64,000 bases of DNA from Heloderma charlesbogerti (GCA_026122225.1 JANEZZ010001494.1:930001-994000), one strand, 5' to 3'. Positions 23,105 through 44,900 are shown, counted from the first letter of the stretch. Translations and numbers: made by a program. Notes: generated from the letters alone by a model not told the origin.

Positions 23105-23283
23105 CCTTCTACTGAGCCAGGCCCTTGGTCCATCTGGCCCAGTATTGTCGACACTGGCTGGCAGCAGCTCCCCAGGGCTTCAGGCAGGAATTTTCCCGGC
23201 CCTGCTTGGGGATGCCGGGGATCGAACCCGCGACCCTCTGCCTGCAAAGCAGGGGCTCTGCCACTGAGCCATGGCCTCAAGTG
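23105..23283 (-). mobile_element. tRNA-Ala(UGC)-derived SINE with intact Pol III boxes
   Basis: On the - strand the A box TGGCTCAGTGG (23,271-23,261) and B box GGTTCGATCCC (23,228-23,218) match consensus with tRNA-like spacing. The anticodon-arm region CTGCTTTGCAGG resembles tRNA-Ala(UGC). It lies directly downstream of, and antisense to, the WDR61 promoter. Confidence 0.85.
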
Positions 23284-23581
23284 GGCTCTCTCCTCCACCA
23301 CTCAAGCGCTGGAGGGATGCAAGGAAGGATGGCTGCAGGGAGTCGAAGGCCCTTTTTTCTCTCTAAACATGCGTAGGATTGCGCCTTAGATCTGGATCCA
23401 ACCCGAGGTGTTCGGTGGTGGTGGTGGTTGTCACTGTTTTTTTTTATGGCGACGATAAATCAGTATATTTTCTCTACTTCTAGGCAACCTTGCATCCATT
23501 CGTCTTTTCTTGCTTTATCCTTCCTTCCCTTTTATTTGTTTACTGGCTTGCCATGTCATTTTGTTAATGAGCTTGAACTGC

Positions 23582-23695
23582 AGCCTTCCCCAACCTGCGG
23601 CCTGCCAGATGTGTTGGGTTACATGCTGGCTGGTGGATACTGGGAGTTGTAGTCCAGCACATCTGGCGGGGCCCCAGGTTGGGGAAGGCTGCTGT
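23582..23695. mobile_element. hAT-type MITE
   Basis: CCTTCCCCAACCTGCGGCC and GGCCCCAGGTTGGGGAAGG ends around GGGAGTTGTAGTCCAGCAC. Confidence 0.8.
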
Positions 23696-24106
23696 AATGC
23701 AACCCTGTTGTGTGTTTACGCAGGAGCAAGCCCACTGGGATTCACCCCCAGGGAATTCTGGCTAGGAGGGCACACTAATGAGCACAACTGGTGGGGGGGG
23801 GGCAAGGGCAGGGGAGGAGATAATCTGCACCTGTAGGGTGGGCCACTTATGCACTGCCAAAAAAAGAGGACACAGATCTGCAGAAAACTTGCAGGTGCTA
23901 ATTTATCGGTGTGGGTGGAAATTTTGAAATCATTACTGTATAATTTTAATAGAAATACAAGACCATCTCCCCATAGCAGGGAAGACCGTGACCAAATCAG
24001 GTGAGCTGTGTGCCTGTGCAGTCTGCTAAGCAGGGGTTGAACCAATGTTAGGTTTACTTAAGAGTAGACCCATTCAAATGAGTGGAACTTAAGTTAGTCA
24101 TGACTA

Positions 24107-24330
24107 ACTTATTATTATTTATTATTTATTCAGTTTATAACCTGCCTATATACAAAGTACTCTAGGTGGCATACAACGTTAAAAACAATTTAATAAGAAA
24201 TCCCACAATAAAAAACAGTAGAGCATAAAAGAAGTGTATAGTCAACAAAGAAGAATGAGAGTTCTAAAAAGGGAAAGCCTGCCGGAATAATAGTCTTTAA
24301 TTCCCACTTTAAACATTCAAAGAGGTCAGC
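24107..24330 (-). mobile_element. L2 3' end
   Basis: An AT-rich terminus followed by CAGTTTATAACCTGCCTATA and the 3' UTR in reverse. Confidence 0.6.
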
Positions 24331-24497
24331 AGGCACCTGAACTTAGGTTCCATTCATTGCAATGGGTCAACTCTAAGTAGGGCTAACATTGGATACAACC
24401 CAGGGTGCAAACTATGGATGGGCAATTTCAAGGCGCCTGCATGCTCTCCTTTGTTACTCTTTAACCTAGATTGGGACTGGACAGCCCATCAGATAGA

Positions 24498-24610
24498 CTA
24501 TTATATTTATTTATTTATTTATTTATTGCATTTATACCCCGCCTTTCTCCCTCTCACAAGGAACTCAAGGCGGCTTACATTATCCTCCTCCGTCTACATC
24601 TTCAAATACA
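24498..24610 (-). mobile_element. L2/CORE-SINE tail
   Basis: (TTTA)n then TACCCCGCCTTTCTCCCTC and AACTCAAGGCGGCTTACATT, the shared L2-type 3' tail read in reverse. Confidence 0.6.
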
Positions 24611-24934
24611 GGGGTGTTCTCTGTAAAGTAGGACACATATAGCCACCCTATGGTACCTGCCATAACTCTGTCCCTTGCACACCTGTACAAAGTGGGTGCT
24701 CCAGGGAGGGGGAGAACCCACCTTCCACTTGAGGTGCAATCACTTTTACCTGGTGCCCATTGAAAACAATGAAAATACTTCTGAGAAAGCAGGCATTGCT
24801 TTCTCAGAATTGGGCTGTTGATAGTGCTGATTTCCCCTCCTTCCTCTGTTCTTTCTCATACTTTTAATATATAGTTAATTTAAAGGATAAGAATATGTAG
24901 CATTTATACAGGTCTGTAGAGTGTTCAGATCCCT

Positions 24935-25095
24935 ATACTTACTTTATCCCTATATTTAATTTATCTCGGTAACCCTTAAAACAACCCTGTAAGGTAGGTC
25001 AGTATTACTGTCCCTCTTGCAGATGCAGTGGGGAGTGTTGAGGCTGTGAGAAACTGGCTTGCCTAAGGCCATCTTGCGAATTTATAGCAGAGCTG
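24935..25095 (-). mobile_element. CORE-SINE (MIR-like), degraded
   Basis: ACAACCCTGTAAGGTAGGTC and TTGCCTAAGGCCA are the MIR core read in reverse. Confidence 0.55.
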
Positions 25096-25099
25096 AAAT

Positions 25100-25800
25100 T
25101 TGAACTGGGGGGCGGGCCCGTGATAGAGGTGTATGGTATTATGTATGGCGTGGAGGACATGGGTTGGGTGAGGGTTTTCTCCCTCTGACGTACCACTAGA
25201 AAATGGGGTAATCCAGTGAAGCTGATTGGTGGGTGATTAAGGACAGACAGATGGAAGTATTTTTTTCACACAGTGCATAAACAGTGGAATTCGCTACCAC
25301 AAGATGTAGTGACAGTCTGGATGGCTTTAAAATGAGATTAGATAAATTAATGGAGGGGCCAGTTTGCATGATCAAAGAAGCCACCACGGGTTGTTTTAAG
25401 CCCTGGTGCATGTTGGACAGTATTTCCCTAATTACCTGCCTGGGCATGGTTTGTGTCGTCCAACCGCAGGCGGCATGGCTTGTTTGAGGGGGAAACAACC
25501 CTCAAATAATTCTACAACCCTTATTTAAGCCAGAATGGCTTCTTTTGATCATGTGAACCAGGTCTAAGGCTGTCAATGGCAACTTATCAGTATTGGCTAT
25601 GTATTATCTCCAGTTTCAGAAGCAGTATGCCTGTGTGTACCTGTTGCTGGGAAACGTGAGCGGGAGGGTGCTATTTCACTCATGTCCTGCTTGTGGGCTT
25701 CCCACAGGCAGATGGTTGGCAACTGTGTGAATAGAATGCTGGACTAGACAGGCTTTTGGTCTGATTCAGGAGGGCTCTTATGTTCTTGTGACTGATTTGT
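25100..25800 (+). mobile_element. CR1 LINE 3' region, split by a MITE (WDR61 intron 1)
   Basis: TGGAATTCGCTACCACAAGA ... ATTAATGGAGGGG before the insert and AAGGCTGTCAATGGC ... GGGCTCTTATGTTCTTG after it are consecutive in other CR1 copies. Confidence 0.8.
25359..25565. mobile_element. Palindromic MITE with AGACCTGGTT-type ends, nested in CR1
   Basis: TGCATGATCAAAGAAGCCA at 25,365-25,383 pairs with TGGCTTCTTTTGATCATGTG near the right end. The terminus AACCAGGTCT matches the ends of the larger relative at 33,442-33,828. Confidence 0.7.
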
Positions 25801-26044
25801 AGTTTGTTCTGTTGCCTGCTACGTTCTCATTCCTTTATTGCCTTAGTAAGGAATTTTTTGCTGCATACAATGTAAATACCTTGCTACTTATCATTTGTTG
25901 ATTTTTGTAATGGCTTCCCTTGTATGAGTGCTTTACAATTTTATTTTCTATTCAACTTGATTCGTATTTTTGTATCTACTTAGAATTTGTTTTCCCTGCC
26001 TTTTGGTGTGATCTCTAAACCAAATGTCTCCTCTTTCCCTGCAG

Positions 26045-26078
26045 ACTATTTCCATACATATTCAGCTTGTATGAAGAA

Positions 26079-26090
<12 letters not shown>
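26045..26090 (+). CDS. WDR61: WDR61 exon 2 (5'UTR end plus residues 1-4)
   Basis: The acceptor CCCTGCAG precedes 26045 and the donor GTAAGA follows 26090. The coding part is ATG ACT ACT CAG (26079-26090). An upstream ATG at 26071 opens a tiny frame whose TGA overlaps the main ATG. Confidence 0.9.
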
Positions 26091-34421
<8,331 letters not shown>

Positions 34422-34622
34422 ATGTCCTTGAATCAGTCAGGGTTGCTTTTGAAGGCTGTGTGTGTAGCTTGTTACCAAGTGTTTCTGTATTTGGTAATTC
34501 AATATTATTTTTTTGTGTCAAGAAAATCTTTAGATTTTGACAAAAGAAAATAATCAAAGTATAACTGCATTTATATGAATTTTGCCATTTTGTGTTTGTA
34601 TATGTATGTTACTTTAAAACAA

Positions 34623-34628
34623 AATAAA
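34623..34628 (+). terminator. WDR61: WDR61 poly(A) signal AATAAA
   Basis: Canonical AATAAA 202 nt after the stop codon, followed by a T-rich stretch. Cleavage is expected near 34,645. Confidence 0.8.
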
Positions 34629-34649
34629 TTACTTAATTGCCAGTAGGAT

Positions 34650-35370
34650 ATTATTTCCTTGATTAGTGATGTGCGGGGGGAGTGCTGGCCATTATTGATG
34701 GAAAATGACTGCATCAAACAAACTGCAAGGTATTATCTCCTATTTTACAGATAACTTCAACCTTTTTACTTCCGGAGGGAAACAAAAGGGATGAAGTCCG
34801 TTTATTTGAACGGTAGTGAATAACTGAAATTGAGACACGGTTTCCATGGCCCTCTTAATGCATGCTCTAGCTTCCAATTCTCCTGCCTTTCTAGGAATAT
34901 CCTTGTGCACATTATCACAAATAATGCAAGATGAATTCTCTCCCCTATGCTCTTGCATACTTACTGCCCCTCATTCCAAGATGGAGGAGAAGGGGCAAAG
35001 GCAGGGTTGCTATATGCAGAGCTGGGCAACATGTGTAGTCTTCTCTACAAGATAGTCAATATCACCCCACTTTACCCCTAGAATGCCAGTTTACATTTCT
35101 CTTCTTCCTTTGGCTTTTCATAAACAAGTAGGGATGCTTTAATGTTAGCCAAAGTTTTTATCTCTCAATTCCCCCAAAATGGTGTGTGTGTTTTACTTAG
35201 CCCTTTTGAGCCCATACGAAGGTGTTTATTTAAAACATTAGAGGCCTGTTGGAGGTCAAAGATGATCAGTTCAATGTCTTTTGAGTTCACTTTGTTCTAG
35301 GATGAAAAAGCAACAAAACATAAACCCCATTGTTATGACAAAAGATCACACCACACAGAATGGTCCTTAT
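34650..35370. other. Spacer between the convergent 3' ends of WDR61 and DNAJA4
   Basis: About 700 bp with no recognised repeat or gene. Both transcription units terminate toward it. Confidence 0.5.
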
Positions 35371-35372
35371 AT

Positions 35373-35378
35373 TTTATT
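35373..35378 (-). terminator. DNAJA4: DNAJA4 poly(A) signal AATAAA
   Basis: AATAAA on the - strand about 320 nt past the stop codon, giving a 3'UTR of roughly 340 nt. Confidence 0.7.
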
Positions 35379-35697
35379 TGAAGAAATACCTCTGCTACAG
35401 TGTAAGTTCAGAGAACATCCCATTAAGCTGAAGTGGTACTGGTGTTTCATGTAAGTAGCACACTAGAAAAGTAATGTACTTTCTTCAAAGTTGTGTATCT
35501 TTAAAGTAACTGAAAGTGCTAATTCAATTGACCTGCAGCACACTCAAGTCTTAAGTTACAAAGATCTATTTTTACATAAATACTTAAATATGAAGTCATT
35601 ACAAAAATGAAAATACAGCAACTCGGTGTGCTGTATGAGAAACAGCTTTTAAAAGCTTTTGAAGCTGTCATATTACACGTCCATTACAGCTCACAGT

Positions 35698-35913
35698 TCA
35701 AGATGTCTGGCACTGCACGCCAGTTCGAGGGCCTTCCTCTTCCTCTTCATAGGCTTCCCTGTGATTATGATAAGGCCGCTCTCTCGGATCAAATTCAACA
35801 AGATCAACTTGATCCATGTCTTCTGAAATCGTTACTTCTTCACGTGGAGGAAGCAGAGCTTCTAAGAGAGGTAGCTGGTCATTCGAAAGCCAGTGGTGGT
35901 CTGGGAATGCAAC
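35698..35913 (-). CDS. DNAJA4: DNAJA4 exon 8, coding part (residues 327-397, CaaX box)
   Basis: Encodes [18 protein letters not shown] through an acidic tail to GVQCQTS and TGA (35700-35698). CQTS is a farnesyl-type CaaX box, the same as in DNAJA1. The acceptor is ATCACAG. Confidence 0.96.
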   Translation of the reverse strand, partial: VAFPDHHWLSNDQLPLLEALLPPREEVTISEDMDQVDLVEFDPRERPYHNHREAYEEEEEGPRTGVQCQTS

Positions 35914-38900
35914 CTGTGATAGAAAAGCAGGTTCTTAAGTAGCAAGTTCTGAGTAAAGCTCACACTCAGCATTTAGAACAGTAATACCTAGACATTTTAT
36001 CTACTAGATGCCTTTTACTGTAAAATAAAGGCTGGTGGGTCATCATGAATCTATCCTCTCACAATTATTCTTTCAGCTTTAGCATGGGTTTACAGTGGGG
36101 GTCGGCAACTAGAGGCCCAGGAGCCAAACACAGCACCTAATATCAAGGGCCACCTTGCTCACACACACTTTTGTGCCTCAGCTACTTTCTACCAAGCTGA
36201 CACAGAGGCAAAGGGTGTCTGCCTTTCATTAGGGTGGCTTACAATATAAAGAAGGGGCAGGCAACTTGTGGCCTTCCAGATATTTTAGCCTACAACTCCC
36301 ATCATCCCTCACTACTGGCTATGGCTGATGGAGATGTAGGCCAAAACATATTGGAGGGCAAGTTGTCTATCCCTGATATAAAGTGATACATAAATACCAC
36401 CTCCCTCAAACACACTAAGACAGCAGATTATATGCAGAGCCAGCAGGTGAAAACCCTGATAAAAGCATTTTAGATTCCATTATAAACATGAGAGAACAGG
36501 ATGGACTTTGCGTAGCACTTTAATCAATGAAGGCACCAGGCAAAGATGCCAGAAGTAGTCCTTAATTTGGGTGCCACCACAAAACACAGCAGTACCCCTG
36601 TCTGCTGTGAACAGCATGAGGCTCTGGCAGATCCCATCCATTATTATGCACCTCAGCTACTCCCCTTCCCAAGCATAAACAAGGACACAAGAAAATAACT
36701 GTTAAGTTAGTTAATTTTTGTGAACCACCCAGAGAGCTTTGGCTATTGGGTGGTATAGAAATGAAATAAAATAAATAAAACTGAGCAACTGAGGTACCCA
36801 ATGTGAAGACCTTTGTTGCTGATCACTCTGTGACTGGTGTGTGTGAGTGCGATGAGGATTTAGCATGCTTTGCCTTGTGTCTGCTTGTGTGGTTGTTAGA
36901 TGGCAAAGCCCATTCTGATGGTTCTGCAAGCCCTGCTCAGTTAGAAATACAGTTCATGCAGTTTACAGATAGCTAGAAACAAGCCACTGTTCACTACACT
37001 AGCAAACATTCTGTCTGAAGTATCCCTTTTAAAAGCAACTGGCTTACTTACCAAGAATTGTATGATTAAGGAACCTTTTTCCAATGGAGATTTGTAAATT
37101 GGCATTCCTTCATTTAAGATGCATTTGACATCTCCATGCTTTATCACTTCACCTGTTGGAAGAATCATTATGTACACTTAACTTAAGTAACCATAAGAGG
37201 CGGCTTTCCCCCCAAATCTTACTTCCTTGGAGAGACCTTCATTACAGCTTAACATAAGAGCCCTACTGGATCAAACCAGAGGCCTATTCAGTCCAGCGTC
37301 CTGTTTCCAGAATGGCCAACCAGATGCCGCTAGGAAGCTCACAACATAAGAAGAGTCACGCTGGATCAGACCAAGGGTCTATCTAGTCCAGCATTGTTCA
37401 TGCAGTGGCCAGCCAGCTGCCCATGGGAAACCCACGAGGAGGACGCGAGTGCAATAGCAGCCTCCTGCCCATGTACTCCAGCAACTGGTATACGTAGGCA
37501 TGCGGAATCTGATCCCATAGGCAGCATATAGTAGTAGAGTAGCCATTGATAGCCTTATCCTCCATGAACGTATATCCCTTTTTAAACCCATCAAAGTTGG
37601 TGCCCATCACTACATCTTGTGGTAGCAAATTCCATAGTTTAACTATGCTGTGTGAAGTACTTTCTTTTGTCTTCCCTAAATCAACTTCCTGGATGACCCC
37701 AGATTCTAATATCATGAGGGAAGAAAAACTTCTCTCTATCCACTTTCTCAACACTATGCATAATTTTATAAACCTCTATCATGTAAGAACTGTCCATTTA
37801 TTCCTGTTCTCCACTTCCTGTTCTTTAACTAGTTACCAACACAAAAGAGCTTCCTGACTTTTGGTATCTCCATCTAAGTCAAAACAGATGGTGGAATCTA
37901 TATTTTGCTAGTCAAAATCAGGCATGAACATTTCCTGAAACTTACCTCAGAAAAGTTAGCTTGGAGCTGCTTTAGTGTTTCAGAGTTAGACTGACAAACT
38001 AATCCATGCCTTTCCATCTTCCCACCATATTCATTACATTTTCCCTACCTCTATGACTGCAAAGACTGCCGAACCTACCTGCTTTGGAAGTTATAACAAG
38101 GACTCTGTCATCCAGTGTATTAATGGTCTTTTTGAATCCACACAATGCTTCTGTCAGCTGAATTTTCATTTTCATAATTAAGTCATTGCCTCTTCTCTGA
38201 AACACTTGGTGGTCTTTCTGATCTAGCACAATGATGACATCTCCAGGCTCTAAGTCAGGTTCTTGGTCACCTTCTCCATGAAACACTAATTTCTGACCAT
38301 CTTTCATGCCTATGAAGACAGTAAGTTACAGTACTAAATAGATCAGACACTTTTAGAGGATTTGTCAAAATATATCCTGTAACCTCTATTGCACCCCATG
38401 AACTCTATATACAAACCTACATCTGAGTTCCTACAGATCAGAGATTCTAACACAAAGCTCTTGAAGTGGCCAGCAGAGCCACACAAAACCCTGGTCAAAG
38501 GCAACCAATTAATACTCTTATTTTACAGGTGACAAACTGATCAAAAGACATCCTGTAACTTCTAGCCTAGGATTATTAGTGGTGAGGCTTCCAAAACCCT
38601 CCTCAGCCAAATTTCTCCCCAGATTTTGGAGTTCCAAGTTATCTGGTGTTGATTCCAAAGCATTACAGATGCATCAAGAATCCACCACTTTTTCATATTT
38701 TAATTATGTGCAGAGAGTGCAATTTACCACAGCTTCCAGGATTTTTTCAGTTCACTGTGTCCTTTCCCCTTAAAAATGGGCACACCATATGTATTGATAA
38801 AATACTACAACAAAGACCAATGATGCAATCTTACGTATGATCAAATCAAAATGGTTTCTGTGCTGTATTCTACCAATACTCAGGAATGCACATGCAATTC

Positions 38901-41900
38901 CTGTGTGGAATTGAAATTCAGATTTGGACAATTCTGGAAGCATTACGAAGCTGTTTTGTGTTTTTATTTTAAAGCTGCTCTGTGTTTCCTATGGACCAAC
39001 AACAAAATAAAAATGATTCCATTTCCATGGTCTCTCAAACTGGCTTTTACTATGTAGTTATGTGAAAAAACGGAACTCCCAGTCTTGGAGTATCACTAAG
39101 ACTCCTTTGTGTCTTGTTCCTGGTAGGGCTTCATTGCCACATCACCTGGGGAGAAAAGGAAGATTCCCCCATGGTCTGCTAATTGGGTAAGTTAGCTGGT
39201 TGGGATTCTTACCTTTGTCAATGTGAATTTCTATGATCTTTTTCTCTCTAACCACTTTATTGCCACTGCAGGTGGTACACCTGTCTTTGGGATTTATCCG
39301 TTCGCCTTGGCCTTTACAGTCTGGACAAACCGTTTGAATTTGCTGCACCATACCAGGCCCAATCTGTTGAACGAGCACTTGCACTCCTCGTCCCTTGCAC
39401 ACAGGGCACTTTTCTACAGCACCTTTCTTTCCTCCGTAGCCTTGGGAGGAAACACATATACATACACATATGAATTCATGATGTTTGCTGATGGCAGACA
39501 GTAGCTCACAAAACTCCGATTACTAATCTCAATGTCTGCTCTCACATCAGACTACACCATGTGAACAGCACTCTGACTACACCTTATCCATCAAACAAAT
39601 GCCAAATTTTTCTGTATGTATCTATGTTTGTGCTTGCTTGGATCTGCAGAGCTGTTATTCTAATTTATTCACAGTTATGAACAGGTCTAAGCATAATTAG
39701 GCAGTGTTTGGGAAAGAGCAGGGAAACTCTTTGATTAAACACTCCTAGGCTGGCCTATCAGGTTCTAGCTCATTTACTCTGAATTTTGACCAGTCATCTG
39801 TTTACTTCCACCTGGCCTTTAGTACAACTGCCAAATATTTAAGCAACTAGTCTGAGAAGTAGACTAGTGGGAATCCCCCCCATCAGATGAATCTATGGTA
39901 TAAATATATCAAACCACTGTTGATCCATGTCACAGACTTGAGGGGTACACATTATTAAGAACGGCCTACTTTTACCAAGGATTCATTTTCTTTATACTAA
40001 TCATTTTTGTAATGACAAAACCTGGTTATTAGCCTAAATTTGTATGCAAAGCTCTCTGAAAAGAGAAAGGTATCTTTAACCAGGAGAGGGGTACACAGGG
40101 TAGTTTACAGTAACACAGATGGAGTGAAGATGGAACATGACATAATATAGAGTTGTGACATGTTCCTGAGGTTCATTTTAAGAATGGGTCAGTGAGCAGT
40201 CTAAGTACTTCCTGATGACTCATATCCACAAAATTAATCTGCTTGACTTTAATGTACTAAAGACAGCTGGTGCCTTAAAATATCATTGCATGAAATGTTC
40301 CGTATTTTCACCAGAAGTGACAGGAGTGGCCCACAGTCCAATTCCTACATTCAAGTCCTGCCAGGTATATAATCAGAGTCGTTACCTTTGCACTTGTCGC
40401 AAATCACATTTTTCTGAAGTGCTAGCTTCCTTGTAGCTCCGTTGTACAAGTCTTCAAGGGATATACTTAGCTGATGGACAACATTCTTACCTTAATAAAA
40501 GAGGAGTTCAGATGCTTAATACAAGACCTCAGTTTCCAAGGTGCGCTCTTAAGTTTTTCAGCCTACCTCCTTTCAAAATAAACAAGCCACACTCCACCCT
40601 AGAGTAGTATGTGACTGTTTCTAAGAGAAAACTGCTTCTGGAACATGACTGTTTTGTTTTTCTAATACACCTAGTTTTCCAGAAGTTCCTAAAGTGAGCT
40701 ACCAATCCAGCTTTGGCAGTTTTATCCTTCTGCACATCAATACCATACCCAGACAAAACTGTACAAACTCTCCCTTATTTCATTTTATCATGTAGCCTTT
40801 TCCTAGGCAAAGAGGCATGCTACTGCAGTTAGGAACATAGGAAGTAGATGTAGACTGAGTCAGACCATTTGGTCCATCTAGCCCAGTACTGTCAACACTG
40901 ACCGGCAGCAGCTCTCCGGGTTTCAGGCACGAGTTTTTCCTATCCTACCTGGAGATCAAACCTGGGAGCTTTGGCATGTAAACCATGTGCTCTACTCAAG
41001 GGTCATTTTCTTGAAAATCAAGCAGGACTGCAACCAAAGCAAAATGTTAATTAAAATATGGTTATCGCCCAGTTTTCCCAATGATTATAGCCAGGGATCT
41101 ACAAGTTTTGAAGGACTAAGCCAAAAGCTGTAGTCATGAATCCCCCACCCTGCTTTTTCCTCGGAAAAGGCTGAGGAAGGAGCCTGTGCTCTTGAGGCCC
41201 ACAGCTGAAAGACTTCGCAAGTGCCTTCAGGCAGTGGTGTCCTGCTCTAGAGCAGGAAACGCTGACCCAGGGAGGTGGGGGGCTCTGTTTGGTCCTGTGT
41301 GGCCAAGATACTCTGGCCACCTTGGCCACACAGCTGCCAAACAATACCAACTTCCTCCCACCTATGAAGGTGATGGGGAATGCCAAACACCTGTCCAAAC
41401 AATCCTTAGCTATCCCTGCAGCACTAAAACTGGAAGACAAACTCTTGCTCATCATGCTTGCAGCATCATCCTTACTGTGGTGAGACTATTTTTGAGACTC
41501 AATTATAGTCCCCTTCATGCATTAACCAATTAATGCATGAATAGGATTTACTAGCCTAAGGCTAAGCTATGGACTAGAATGAAATTAGTATTTATTCTGT
41601 AGCCATTCACATGGTCAGCCACAACACACTGTGTAGTACAGAAAATAAGAAGCATCCCCAAAACTAGCCCTACTACTTTTAAAACACACTGTGTTCATAT
41701 TTACAGTGTTTATATTTCCAACACAATTCTAATAGCAAAACACACCCCCTCCAAAAAAATAAAAACACATCCAAAGGAACCCAACAGCCCTCAAAAATAA
41801 GGTTTTGTATGGGAATGAAACCAAGGTAGTGATTGTTTTATATAGCGTGTTTTTTTTAAAAATAGAGTTTTAGTTTTTAAATGTTATCAGGCACCTTCAG

Positions 41901-44900
41901 TGGAGCTTTTGTACCAGAAGGGCAGGATATACATCCTCAAATAAATAAATACTGTGAACGTCTGGTATTTGGCTTGGCTATTTTTATGTTTATTTTTTTC
42001 TGTCACCTGAATCCAAGCACTCCCCAAGATAGTCTTGAGTAACAGTGCTTCAGAAGGGCACCAGTGTAACTACTGCAGTAATACTATGCTTCGCGACACT
42101 GTTGCCATATTAATCTCACAATGGAACCAAGGCATGCAACAGAACATAAAAGAAGGCCAAGAAAAAGGCCGCTCACTCACTAATAATAGTAAGCACCATG
42201 TTGAGACAAGAGTCAGGTTCCATCCACACTTGACTGAAATCTTAAATTGCAGCTGCCATAGGCAACTATATATTTTATGCTTGGACACAATACTATACCA
42301 CTCCACATTTTTGACTCCAACACTAGAATGTAACTGATACAACTTAAAAAAAAAAAAAAGACACATGCGTACCTCTTCTCTCTCTATTCATTCGGCCTCC
42401 ACCACCAAAGAACATGTCAAAGATGTCCATGGGTGAAGAGAAATTGCCGCCACTTAAGCCTCCTTCTTTAATAGCTTGTTCCCCACCCTGGTCATAGAGG
42501 TCCCTTTTCTTTGGGTCTGACAGAACTTCATAAGCCTGGGATATGAGCTTAAACTAAGAAGAGAAAGAGACCCTCTGAATAACTGGCTAGCAGTTAAGAA
42601 AACTTCTGAACATCAGTTAAGAGACTTGACTACATCACTAATACACAGCATAAACAGCATTCTTCACACAGTAGAACCTGAGTTTTTAATCTTTTTTGCA
42701 GGGGTTAATGCCAAGAGCGAGCCAAAATGAATGCTGTAAAGGAAATTATAAGTTACTAGCAACATATCCACCACCATGATGAGCACTGCTTACTTTATAC
42801 AGAATAAACGAATGTTTTTAACTGAGGAAAATGCACATGTCCATATATTGCAAAGATACACAGGTGGGTTGAGCGACACAATGCAACCAAGTAAGGGCCC
42901 TTTTCATGGAGCTCAACCAACAGGGAACATGTTTGCCCCTATCATAACTGCACCCCCAAATACAACATTCTACTTTTTCCATTCCCTTGTATGGGAGGAA
43001 AATAAAGGTTCGTTTGCGCTCAACATTGTGTGTGACAATTTAAGTAGCTCTTTGTGGTCTCAATTTCTATGAAATGTGAGAACAGGTTCTGTTCTTTCCC
43101 CTAATAGTTCTTGCCAACTTCAGCATGCTCTGCGTCTCAGAACTTAACAGGAACCACACAGGACCCAGCTTATTCCTGCATGCATATTACCCTTCCAGGA
43201 TACTGCTTCTGGTGGCAATTAAGGAGATGGAACCCAGGAACTAACAAAATATCAGACATGATTGGCAAGGGAGGTCATCTATACTGCAATGAAATGTAGG
43301 GGTGCGCAGTGTTTGTGTGTATACCCTACAGACACACACTGCGCTCCCCCACATGGTGCCTACTGCTGGAAGCCAAGCCACTAAACGCCAAGGAATATGG
43401 GCAGGTTCGGCACCACACTGCAACAGTATTCAAGTGCAGTGCTTTATTTCCTCCCACAAGAGCAGCCATTTGCTTACATAGGAGAAACTACCGGGGGTGG
43501 GGGGGAGAGGAGAACCTTGCATCTGGCGATTTGAATGTCAGGGGCAAGGTTTTCCTCTACCCCCAACAAGGTCACACATCACAGCTCATTTGCCTTGTTT
43601 TATAAATTCCCACAGGGTTATCTTTCTTGGTCATTCATACTAGAGTGTGATAAAACCCAGAAACTGAACTTTATAACTGTGGTAGAGGCACTTTGAGCAC
43701 AAGGAATCAGCGTTTTCTCTCCTACTCAATCTTTAGCGTAGCTGAACACTAATGTAACTACAGGCAAGCAGAGTTCTCACACTTTTAGAGCAGTTTTCCA
43801 CAGAACCAGAAGGCAAAATACTACAATCCTGCTTACCCCCTCCCCCCCGTGTGATTGGAGAACCTTGTGCTGTTCATGTTTAATTATGTTCCATTTGAAA
43901 CTTCCACTGCTTCTATAGCCCATAAACTTTAGTATCCAAGTCCTAAGCAGACCTGGTAGAACTGGCCAGTTCGCCTACATTTTCTACTACCCACATCATG
44001 TTGCTCAACCATTTATGTCTTATCTAGTGTTATGCTTTTACAGCTGGATGTGCAACACTACTAAAGAACTTCAAAACAACAACACATAGGCTAGGGACAA
44101 TATCTGACTCATGTCAATTAAGCAAACAACTAACCTTCAAATATAACTTCAAAGATATATGCTGTGCTGCACTAAGAAACAGTGCAATCAACCCAATATG
44201 CATCAGATGGAAAAAATTCAAAACACAACCCACGGAGCACTACTTGGGCCAATCTTGTTACATTTAATATTGAGAATTGTGGATAATGTGGGCTATAAAA
44301 TCAACTGACTAGGTAAGGTGCATGTGGAAATCCAAAGAACTGGCTGCAGCCCTAAAAACTGCCATTTACCTTTCCAATCCCAAAGCTGACCTATGTGCAC
44401 ATTGCCTTTTCTAGGCTTAGTTCTACTCTCAAGCCCCATTCTGTGTATTTGTTATCATTCTTGTCTGTATAGGCATGTACTCCTTTCAAACATCCTGTTT
44501 GCACAGCCTTCTCTCTGAACCTTTGGGCCAACCTATTTCCAACTGATGATTAACTTATGTATGGGCATCATAGGACATTCTGTTAATTCTGACACCTTTC
44601 CTCATAGTGAATAAATGCAAATTGAAGTTTATTTTGGATCTGTACAATCTGGGTCACGGAAATGAAATGCGGAGGAACTCATATACAATAACCTCATATT
44701 CCTAATGTGGAAGCTCCTCAATCTCCTTCAGTAATATTTGCAGGACGGCAGTGTGTGTATGGCATGGAGAAAATTAGCCTTTCAAAGGGCAACACTAAAC
44801 TTTTGGGAATCACTAATTTTGAAAAAGCAATGCTAATTAGATGATTTGCATTATATAATGCTGTACTGGACACAATAGAGGCATCATAGTAACTGAGGAT

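Larger units (their letters stand above)
22560..23110 (+). promoter_or_regulatory. WDR61: WDR61 CpG-island promoter
   Basis: GC- and CpG-rich stretch contrasting with AT-rich flanks. It holds GC boxes (for example GGGGCGGGGCGGGG near 22,966-22,979), an ETS-like CCGGATGTG at 22,864-22,872, a CTCF-core match and an RFX-type X-box. No TATA box is seen, as expected for a housekeeping promoter. The TSS is not resolvable from sequence alone. Confidence 0.8.

Noticed and set aside
23213..23283. Possible tRNA-Ala gene on the - strand
   Set aside because: A and B boxes are good, but no acceptor stem can form and the sequence continues into SINE body with sister copies elsewhere.
22547..23389. 280-codon + strand frame across the WDR61 CpG island
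   Set aside because: Composition-driven; rich in Gly/Arg/Ala, runs through a SINE, has no homology, and exon 1 of WDR61 is expected to be non-coding here.
35607..35942. 111-codon + strand frame
   Set aside because: Antisense shadow of DNAJA4 exon 8.
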